Positions 1-10,500 of a stretch of 64,000 nt of DNA are shown one piece after another; the first letter of the stretch is position 1; each line of letters begins with the position of its first letter. Below the pieces are notes generated by a model. That model saw only the letters and a list, made by a program, of their open reading frames with translations. It was not told where the DNA came from and searched no databases. The stretch is from Pseudobutyrivibrio sp. (lineage in GTDB: Bacteria > Bacillota > Clostridia > Lachnospirales > Lachnospiraceae), in contig JAFYYR010000013.1 of the NCBI GenBank assembly GCA_017557435.1, positions 1 to 64,000 on the forward strand, in the 5' to 3' direction. Both the position numbers and the translations under genes were made by a program.

Positions 1-440
1 AAGAAAAATTAAAAAGCAGGTTTTGTATATATTTGCACCGTGGCACATTCGACATCGTGTCTCAGCGTGACCACTGCTGCCGCCGTCCTAGCGGCAGCTG
101 CAAATATATTACAAAACCTGCTTTATATTTTTCTAAGTTCATTCCAAAATCGCCCCAAACACCCTCAGAACCATTTTTAACTGCCATCTTAGAGTAGCGT
201 GTGTCCACACATAAGCTACTTTTTTGAAAACTGTAAAGGCTTGAGAAAGACACATGAACTGCCTGTTGCCAATTTGCGTGTAGAAAAACCAAATATTCAT
301 GCTGTGATACCACAGGTGCCTCTTTATGGATAGCTAGAGCTATATTTGGTAATTAAAGTAAGCGGGATGTGGGCCTGGGGCCGGTGGAAAAGGGTGGGTT
401 ATGAAGGGCAGGATGGTGGATTGAGAGGGATTTTGCCGGA
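1..440 (-). repeat. Giant palindrome repeat, copy A1 (left part outside window)
   Basis: This is the right half plus apex of a long inverted repeat. The apex stem pairs 14-37 with 99-123, and a GC hairpin (GCTGCCGC/GCGGCAGC) lies at 76-98. Bases 1-137 are identical to 15697-15833 of copy A2, and similarity continues to about 215. The GC-rich stretch near 360-435 resembles the outer arm of A2. Read on the minus strand it shows the family motif GGAATGAACTTAG (133-146). The right boundary is uncertain because the partner arm is not in the window. No credible gene lies inside. Whether it acts as RNA or DNA is unknown. Confidence 0.75.
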
Positions 441-493
441 TAGTTGGTATGTATTTCAACTGAAAGCGGCGGGTATGAAATGTCAGACAATTG

Positions 494-502
494 TGATATA
501 AT
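494..502 (+). promoter_or_regulatory. Extended -10 promoter for the antitoxin/Fic operon
   Basis: TGATATAAT gives a consensus TATAAT at 497-502 preceded by the TG extension. No good -35 is visible 17 bases upstream, as is usual for extended -10 promoters. It lies about 90 bases before the antitoxin start. Confidence 0.5.
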
Positions 503-591
503 GTAACTAAGTTTTTTTGAACCGTTGTTTAGCATTTCGACGTAAAAGGTGTTGAAGAATGGAATTTAAGTCGATATCTAAGGAGAGGCTA

Positions 592-756
592 ATGTCTACA
601 GATGAAAAAATTGCAAGCGTAAGAGCTTCCTTTGCTATGGAAGACATGATACTCACTCCTGAGGAGATAGAGCGTGGGAGAATGATTATCGAAAAAGAGG
701 TTGATGTGGAAGATGTAGTTCGACAGATTACATCCAGGTATGTTTCGGTAGGATAA
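592..756 (+). CDS. VbhA-like antitoxin of a Fic toxin-antitoxin pair
   Basis: A 54-residue protein that probably keeps the Fic protein encoded four bases downstream inactive. VbhA-type antitoxins insert a helix with the motif (S/T)xxxE(G/N) into the Fic active site, so that its glutamate blocks productive ATP binding. Here residues 13-18 read SFAMED, which keeps the Ser and Glu but has Asp at the last position. The following LTPEEIERG segment also looks like the family. I chose the ATG at 592 because AGGAGAGG (581-588) sits just upstream; an in-frame ATG at 559 would add 11 residues but has a poor ribosome-binding site. Family assignment rests on the motif, small size and gene order. Confidence 0.75.
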   Translation: MSTDEKIASVRASFAMEDMILTPEEIERGRMIIEKEVDVEDVVRQITSRYVSVG

Positions 757-760
757 GCCC

Positions 761-1378
761 ATGATGGATGAATATTACCGCTATGAGTATGAGGATAACG
801 GCCAGTACTGCTATCCACACACTCATGTACTCAAAAACAAACTGGATATTAAGGACAAGGACGAGCTATTCAAGGTGGAGCAGGAGCTTAGCTCTGCCAG
901 ATATTTTGAGATTAGCCAGCGTCCGATTCCAGGGGATTTTTCTTTAGAACATCTTTGTGCCATTCACAGGTACTTATTTCAGGATATATACGAGTGGGCG
1001 GGTCAGATTCGCACCGTAGATATTTCAAAGGGCACTATTTTCTGCCTGACTCAGTTTATAGAATTAGAATTTAAAAAGGTCCATGAGTGGATAATTCATA
1101 ATAATTATCTTAAGGATGTGGATAACAAAACAGAGATGGCCCATAAGCTTGCCTATCTGATTGGAGAGATTAATATGATCCATCCATTTAGGGAGGGCAA
1201 TGGCAGAGCCCAGCGAGTTTTTATTGAGTATATCTGCAAGAATAGTAACCATTTTGACATCGATTTTTCTAAGACTACGAAGAACGATATGATACTTGCC
1301 AGCAAGGAAAGTTCCGTGCTAAATTATGAGCCGTTTGAGGAACTTTTATATGGTTGCTTGGTGGAAATGAATCAGTAA
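761..1378 (+). CDS. Fic domain toxin (putative AMPylase)
   Basis: A 205-residue Fic protein. Fic enzymes usually transfer AMP from ATP to a hydroxyl on a target protein; class I members are toxins held by a separate small antitoxin. The full signature HPFREGNGRAQR is at residues 141-152, with the catalytic His141 and the phosphate-binding GNGR loop, so it looks active. The N-terminal part has the usual Fic segments (an EWAG(Q)IRT stretch near residue 85). The protein is a bare Fic domain without a C-terminal targeting module. The preceding gene is the likely antitoxin, which makes this a class I pair. The target is unknown. An alternative ATG follows immediately at 764. Confidence 0.9.
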   Translation: MMDEYYRYEYEDNGQYCYPHTHVLKNKLDIKDKDELFKVEQELSSARYFEISQRPIPGDFSLEHLCAIHRYLFQDIYEWAGQIRTVDISKGTIFCLTQFIELEFKKVHEWIIHNNYLKDVDNKTEMAHKLAYLIGEINMIHPFREGNGRAQRVFIEYICKNSNHFDIDFSKTTKNDMILASKESSVLNYEPFEELLYGCLVEMNQ

Positions 1379-1417
1379 GATAATACACATGTTTCGGTAA
1401 ATGTGCCAACATATTCT

Positions 1418-1442
1418 AAAGCCCCTGTTCTAGGGGCTTTTA
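1418..1442 (+). terminator. Intrinsic terminator after the Fic gene
   Basis: Stem AAAGCCCC / GGGGCTTT around a short loop, ending in a T tract, 40 bases after the Fic stop codon. It separates the toxin-antitoxin operon from the surface protein gene. Confidence 0.85.
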
Positions 1443-1584
1443 ACATATTAATTTCACATAAATTTCATAAGAAAAACTGCATTCATATATAAAATTAATA
1501 ATAGAATTTGCCGATATGGAAATCGTAGTGGTATATCTACGTCTATTTTTTGTATAAAAAAAAACAGAAAAAGAGGGTTGGCAC

Positions 1585-4500
1585 ATGAATAATAGCATGA
1601 ATATTTTAAGAAGATTAATGGCTTTCTTGCTAGCATTGTTGCTTGTAACAACAATGGTTGGAGATGACTTTTACACCAGGGCTGAAGGTGAAGTTATAGA
1701 AAGCACAGAAGAATCTGGGGGAGAGGAAAACGCTGCGGCTCCAGAAGAAGGTGGAGGTAGCGAGTATACAGCACCAGAGGGAGAAGCTCCGGTAGAAGAA
1801 GTTGTCCCAGCGGATGTGACTGGAGATATTACTGGAGAACCTGGAGTAGATGGAGAAGTTCCAGGCCAGGATAATACAGGTATTGATAATCCTGTAATAG
1901 TAGATGAAAACGGAAATATTATTACTCCAGAAAATGGAGATGGAGCCTCAAATCAAAATGAGGCTAATAATGATGCCAACACCCCTGAAACTATAGATAC
2001 ACCAAGTGATGAGACAAATACAAATAACGACAATATAGAAAAACCTAGCACATCTGATGAGAATGTTTCAGAAGAGAAAACTGAAACTCCAAAGGTGGAG
2101 GAAGAGAAAGAGTCCGAAAAAGAAGAGCTCGAAGAAAAGGACGAGAAAGAAGAGCTGGCAAAAGAGGACGAGAAGGATAAAGAGTGTAAACATCAGTGGG
2201 ATTATATTAGCAATGGCGACGGCACACATGAGAAGATTTGTGCTCTCTGTGGTGAGTCAGTGACAGAAGACTGCTCTATGGAAGATGGAGTATGTATTCA
2301 CTGTGGTTACACAGAAGAAAAAGAAGACGAATACGAATATAAATACGAGTACACACCAAATGGTGATGGAACTCATATTAAAAGAACAATAAAGCGCAAC
2401 AAGAAGACAGGCGAAGAAGAAATCTCAGATGAGACAGAAGACTGTGAGTTTGATGCTGACGGCGTATGTATCCACTGTGGATTCAAAATGGAAGACATGG
2501 GATACAAGCTTGTCTATACAAAAATTTCAAAGACAATCGATGGCGTAGAAATTACTGTAAAGGGTGAAATGCCAGAGAATGCAACTGTAGAGATTCAGCC
2601 AATCAGCCTTGATTACGCTGAGCAGATTTTGGACAATGCAGGAAAAGAAAACAACGAAGTATTTAGAGCTTACGATATCACAATTTACGATGCTGATGGA
2701 AACAAGTATCAACCACAGACTGATGGTGGCGCTGTTGAAATCACTGTAAGTGGTATTGGTGAGTTAAATGATGTAGATGATAGTGCAGTAGAGGTACACC
2801 GTGTAGAGGAAGGCAATGGAGTTACAAAGCTTGACTCTAGTGTAAGTGGTTCTGACGTAACATTTGAGTCAGAGCATTTCTCATACATTATTATTTCTGC
2901 AGAGGAGACTTTGCCAGAAGAATCATATACTGTCCAAGGTGGAACGAAACTGGCAACTAGTGCACAGGCTACTAAATATACAAGAGTAACTACTGCTTAC
3001 ATATATATTGAGCTTGAAGAAGAGGAGGATGCTCCAACACTTACAGCTACATTCTATGATAGTAATAGCACAACAAATGATAAGCCTGGAACTGGAAATG
3101 CAATAGCAACAGCAACATGTGCAGGAATCACTGCGACTAACCCAGGTTGGTACAAGGCGGAATTTAATTTCACCTATACAGCAGGTACTGATTCTTATGT
3201 AAATCCTGGGGATTATTATTCAATAGTAATTTCTGGTTTCGTGGGAAGAAATTATGAAGTGAAGATGGGGCTTAGCTCACATAACACTTATACAATGACG
3301 GGTTCGTCTGCGATGTTACAGCCTGGTGTACTTGGAACTATAGGACTTAGTCTTGAAGAAATAGATGCTCCAGATGATGTAACAGGAATTACTATAACAT
3401 CTCAGAACAAGACATTAGATGGTGACAAGATTTACTATTCAGTTGGTGAGACAGATAAGTTAATCGCCACACTGACACCTAATTATGCAAGATCAATTAA
3501 GTGGACATTAGATTCAGGAAGTTGTATCAGCCTTGGAAGTGATGGTAGCATCACAGCTAACTCTGCAGGTACGGCAGTAGTTCAGGCAAAATACAGTGAC
3601 ACTATATTTGCAAAGGTAACAATTACTGTATTTGCTATTTCACTTTCTGATACAACATCAGGTTCATATACAACAAATTATTCAGTAGAGTACAATGCTC
3701 AGCCACAGAAGCCTCATGTAAAGCTTTCTGATGGAACAACAAACTATGGCGAGGAGCAGCTTGGAAATATTAGCTACTCAAGCAACAAGGATGCTGGTAC
3801 AGCAACAGTAAATGTTCCATATACAAGCTCTGGTGGAGTGACTTATACATTTACAAAAGACTTTACTATTACTCCAAAGCTTTTGACATGGGATGCTAAT
3901 TTTGCAAGCGCTAATTTCGTAATCGACACATCAAAGAACACTGTATCATCAGTTACTGGAGCAACAAGCGGACTTGCAGATATTCCACTTACACTGGGTA
4001 CTGATTATACAGTGGCACTTTCTGATAAGACTACTGGCACATCAGGAATTAGCTATAAAGTTACCATTACAGGTAAGGGTAACTACAAGACAGAAGATGG
4101 TTCTAATTATGGAACTTATGTTGTAGATACTAGTGCAGATGATATTTCAAAGTACTTAGAGGTACATTGGGTAAATGATGAAGAGCCTTCATTTGAATAT
4201 ACAGGAAAGGCCATCACAACTCCTACAGATGATTGGGCAAATTACTTTATATTCTATGAGGCAGGCACAAAGAAAGTAGCAAGCTGGGTTGCACCAAAGA
4301 CATCAACAAGCGGTAATACAACTGCTACATATACAGATAATGAAAATGTAGGTGATGCTACAATTAGCTTTGCTGTAGATGGTTACAAGGGTACACTTAC
4401 ACTTAACTTTAATATTTATGAACTATCAATCAGCAATAACAGTAGTGTAGTAGCTACACTTGCTAAGTCAGAGTACACACGTACAGGCGAAGAAATAAGA

Positions 4501-7500
4501 CCTGAAAGCGATCTCACTGTTACATTTAAGGTAGATGAGTCTACTACAAAGACACTTGTAAAGGATACAGACTATGAGCTTACTTATGCTAATAACACAG
4601 CAGCAGGTATAGCTACAATTACAATAAAGGGTATTGGAAACTTTACAGGTCAGCAGACAAAATCATTTACAATTACTCCTAACTTTACGGATGATGCTGT
4701 AATCTGGGTAAATCAGAATGGTAATTATAAGGCATCTAGCAGTACAGGATGGAAGTCTGGATATTCGAGAGTTTATACTGGAAGCGTGATTCAACCAACT
4801 GCTCACTTATATTTGGGCGGTACTCGATTGACACAGACTCAGGTAAATAGTACAGCAGATGGTTATTATGTAGAGTGGGCTGATAGCGTTACCGCTGATA
4901 AGCACAAGGCATCTGAGCTTACAGCTAATGCAGGCACAAAGTATCTTGTCTGTGTTGGTACTGGTAAATATAATGGATTCTGCGCTGCAGCAGAGTATAC
5001 CGTTTCAAAGGTAAATATTGGAACAAATACAGATATTAGCTTTAACTTAAATACTACATCCTTTACTTATACAGCAGATCCAGTAGAGCTGAAGAGAACA
5101 GACTATACATTATCATTTAATGGAACAGACCTTGTAGAAGGCGCTGATAAGGACTTTACAATTGTTTACAACAACAATCACACAGATGTAACTAATTCAG
5201 CAAGCTTTACAATTAAGGCCTCTGAAAACAATTACACTGGTTCATTAAGTGGTACATTTGCAATTACACCAGCAACAATCAAGGATAGCAATATTACCCT
5301 TGAATACACTAGCATTGCTTACACTGGTGCGGAAAATAAGCCAGGTGTTACATTGACACTTGATAATGGCAACTTTGTAAGTGATAGCAATTACACACTT
5401 TCATACGCTAATAATATTGCAGCAGGCACAGCTACAGTTACTGTAACTGGTGTTAACAACCTTACTGGTGCAGTGCCTAAGTCATTTACAATTACATCCA
5501 GAAGTGCGGCTAATTTAACAATAAAGCTCAATGGATATCAGGTAACTGACAGCGAGTTTAGCCCAGCAAGTGGTTCAAGTGATTTATATAAGTACTGCTC
5601 AAGCTATAAGCCAAAATATACAGGCAAGAAGCTCAGACCTAGCGTAGAGGTATTTGATGGAGCAACACAGCTCAGCTATGATGACTTCACATATACATAC
5701 GTTAATAACGAAAATGTTGTTGAATATAATTCATCTAACGTATCTACATTAAAGGCAAGTTATGTAAAAATTAGTGGTCAAGGTAACTACTATGGAACAG
5801 GAGATATCTATGTCTTCTTCGAAATCCAGCCTAGAGACCTAAGCGCAAGCACAATAGATATAACAGTTGCTGCACCTGATTGGTCAGCAAGCCACACTGG
5901 CACATATAGCCCAGTGATTACAATTGTTGATAATGGCTCAGATTTGATATCAAGTAAGCGCGGAAAGGCTCTTGATCCAGCAACAGCCTATACTGTAACA
6001 GCTGACAGCACAGCAACAAAGGCTGGCTCAGGCTATACAGCTACTATTACAGGTAAGGGTAACTATACTGGAACAGTAGAAGAGACTTATGGCGTTGGTC
6101 ATGATATTTCAAATCCAACAACAGTTGTACTTAAGAATCCTTATGACACAACAGAGAATTATTCATTATCAGAAGGATGTTATCAGGTTGATTACATTGG
6201 CTCAGATAAGACTCCTTATGAAGTGCTTACAGTAGATGGTGCTACATTAAGTTCTTCTGAGACTAGTCCTTCAAATTATCAGTATCAGGTAGAAAGTAGA
6301 ACATCAGATGCTGGATATGACCTTTATAACTCACATGGTGATCAGAACATTATCACTGTAGTACTTAAGGGTAATGAGGATAAGGGTTACTACGGAACAT
6401 ATACATACAAATATAGAATCAAGAGAATTGATTTATCCGTAAATGGAAGCACTCCAAGCAATACTCATATTTCACTTAAGTGTGAAAATGATCCTGCTAC
6501 TAGAAAGTACACAGGAGAAGAGCTAAATCTTGCACATACTACACCTGATGATGGTGAGTTAACTATTACATATAAGGTGGGCTCATTCTCAGAAGAGCTT
6601 AAGTATGGTGCAGACAAGGATTACACAATGCTTCCAGAAACCATCGGACCAGATAAGGGTGTAACTACTGTCTATGTTTCTGCAACAGCAGATAGCAACT
6701 ACAAGAATGGATTCAATTACATCTATACAATTGGTGCTGGTGAGTTAAAGAAAATTGATATTGCAGAAGGTGGTCAGGTCTACAAAGACGACAGTGGTGT
6801 GTACTGGGTATACTACACAGGCTCTTCAATTAATATTGATTCAAATTTAACTGTATACAACTCTGGTAACAAGCCACTTACACAGGGCAGAGATTACACA
6901 TTAAACTATGATACAACAGGCCTTGTAAATGGAATTGGAACAATTACAATCACAGCAACAGGTACAGGTAACTATGCAACTACATCTACTGCAACAGCCA
7001 CATTTGAGGTACGTGCAATTGATGTAGGTGGCGATGATTTCAAGGTAATAGTAGGTTCGCCTTACTATGAATTTACAGGAAGTCAGATTAAGCCAGCAGA
7101 CATTACTGTATACTATGGAACAACTCTTCTTAGAGAAGATACAGACTATACATTAAGCTATGGTACAAATACAGTTCCTGGTAAGAACCTTAGCGATAAC
7201 TATGTTCAAGTAACAGGTAAGGGCAAGTACCAAGGAACGAAAAAAGAAAATATCAATATTTACATGATGCTTAGAAATATGAGCATCTCTAAGGAGGGAA
7301 ATAAGCTCGTTGCTAAGAACGGTCTCGTAAAGGTAGAGCTTGATAACACTACATTTACAGTAGGCGAGACACCTACAGCTTATCTTTACTACTCAACTGG
7401 AACAGACACATGGTCATCAGCAATTGACGCTTCTAACTACACTGTTACAGGTAGTCAGCGACCAGGAAATGGTTCTGTCACTGTTACAGGAGTTACAACT

Positions 7501-10500
7501 GGTACTAACTTTGTAAATGGAGCGATTACATTTGACAATGTTCCATTTAAGACACCTATAAACAGCGATGTTGCTAATGCAAGATTACTTCAGAGCGACT
7601 TTGCTTATACTGGTGGCGATATAAATGTTGATACATATATAGCACTTGCCTACGGTGAGAAGGATGTGGACTACACAGTTACATATCCAACAGATATCAA
7701 GTCAGTAGGTGCTAAGACAATTACACTTACAGCAAAGCCTGACTCAGCATTTTACACTGGTTCAGTTCAGCTTACATACAACATAAAATATGATTTAAAT
7801 GATGCTGAGATTTCTCTTTCTGGCACAGGTATTACTTATGGCGCCGATGGTGTATATCGCGCAGCATACACAGGCTCTGATATTTCATTTAGCGTGACTG
7901 TTGTGTGTGGAGGAAAGACAGTTCCTTCTGCTTCACTTGCAATCGACCCTAGTTCAAAGACAGTAAGAAATGTTGGAACTCACACTATTACAATCTCTAA
8001 GGGCGAGACAGCCACAGATGTAATGGGTGATCCTCAGACAATAGAGCTTGTGGTAAGTGGTATTGATATCACAGATTACTATAGAGCCTTTAAGCAGAGC
8101 AATGGCTCATATGCAGAATCATATACTGCAGAATTTACAGGCAATGATATTAAGCCTACTGTCTTAATTAAGCCTGAAGCAGATAGCGCTACTACACTTG
8201 TTAGAAATGTAGATTACACACTTGAGTATCACAACTGTATAAATGCTACTCAGACAGAGCGAAGCACATATGTAACAGTTACAGGTATGGGTGCTTACTC
8301 AGGTACATTTAATATGTACTATACAATTACACCAGTAGATTTATCTAAGTGTAATATAAGTGTAGATCAGGCAGTATATGCAGGCCCTGGTGTTCCAGTA
8401 AAGCCAGCTGTAAGAATTACTTATGGTACTCTTACACTTAAGCGTGGAACAGACTATCAGATTAATGATGAGACTGCGTACAAGAACAATGATATCGGCG
8501 CAACTGATTATCTTGAGGCTGAGGCCACCAGGATAGGTCAGCCATTTACTGCTTATCCATCAGTAACTATTACACCTGGTACAAATGGAAATTATGCAAT
8601 TGCAGGTGGTGCTTTAAATGCTGACTTTAGAATTAATAAGTTAGATTTACGTAGCACAACAGTAACTATTGGAAAGACAAGTGCCGAATACACAGGAGAT
8701 CCTGTGCCACTTGACAGCAGCATGTTAAGTCTTGAGGTAAATGGTCAAACACTTGAATACAATAGTGACTATGAATTGACAATCCTTAATTCAAATAATT
8801 CTCCTGTATCTGAAATAGTAGATAAGGGAGAATATACAATCACAATTACTGGTATTAGAAGTTGTGATCAGTCTATAACAAAGAGATTTACTGTAACAGA
8901 CAGATCAATTCCTGCAAACTATGTAAATGGTACAGGAAGCATCTCTATTACAGTAGGTGATGTATCTACAATTGGTGGTACACCAACAGTTGTTATTAAG
9001 GACGCAGGTGTGGCTGGAGCATCAGTAGATAATCCAGTTACATTGAACGATGGTTCAGATTCTACAAAGCCAACAGACTATACAATTACTGTAGTTGGAA
9101 ATGATAAATCAGGTGAAGGTGGATGGGATACTTCAAAGACACAGGATTCTTATGGAAACTATGATGTAAAAGAAGGCTCACCATACGTGGTTATCACAGG
9201 TACAGGAAACTATAGTGGAGAGCAATTTAAGGTACCATTTAGCGTTGGTAAGTCACTTCCTGATCTTGCAGCAGAAGGCAAGTTCTCTTACCACAAGGAT
9301 GGCACTTACATCCAAGAGTTTACATACGATGGAGTAAGTCATTTACCTAAGCTTACAGAAGTATATGTTGTAGAGGATGATGGAACACACACAACTCTTA
9401 CAGAGGGTACAGACTTTGAAATCCAGGTAGTAAATGATTCTGGAGATGTTGATACAGTAAACGCAGGAGTTAAGACTGTAAACATTATCGGTAAGGGTAG
9501 ATACTACGGTACAGTAACTGATTCTTACAAGATAAATACAAGAATTCTTGAAGGTGAGGTTACATGGAAGAATAGTTATACTCGCGATACAAGCGGTGTA
9601 AATATTGATAAGGTTACTCTTAAGTTAGAGGGACCAGATCTTACTACACTTACAGCTGCTAAGTCATCTGAGATATTTGGTGATGCTTCATTTGCAGGTT
9701 ACTATTATCAGGAATATGATGGTAAGCCAATCACACCTACAATCACAATTACTGATGGTGGTCTTGCAAGCGGCTCTACAGCACAGATACTTAGAGAAAA
9801 TGTTGACTACACAGTAAGATATGATGACAACAATAAGTACTACGACCCAACAGTTCCTGATGCTAAGATGGCATGTGTAACAGTTACATTCCCAACAGAT
9901 TCAGGCAACTATGCTGGTTCAACAACAACTATTAAGGCATACTTCATAATAGGTCAGAGCTCAATCGGAGATGGTAAGTTCAAGGTACAGTTTGAACGCG
10001 AAGATGAGTTGCAGCTATTAGATTATGCATTTGACTACACAGGTACATATATAACTCCAGCAGTTGTAGTATCTAACACAGCTGACGCTAAGCTTAAGGA
10101 AGGCACAGATTACAAGGTTTACTACACAACAGAGTTGTTGGAAGACACTTCAACTGAAAGCCTAGTTGAGGCTAACAAGAAGCAACCTAGAGACCCTGGT
10201 AAGGGATATGTATATGTAGAGGGTATAGGAAGCTACAAGGGTGTGCTCTACAGAGAGTACAAGATCATGGCTAACATGGATCAGTGTACATTTGTAGGCT
10301 ACAAGCCAGACGGTGTAACAATTGATACATCTGTTGAAGGCATTCCAGATCAGTTCCTTACAGGTCAGGAGATTGACCCAATATTTGCGGTAATCCTCTA
10401 CAGATCAGATGGAACATACATGACTCTTACAAAGAATACTGATTATACAGTAGTGGTATCTTCTGATGATAACTATACCTCAACAGGTAAGGTTACAATC

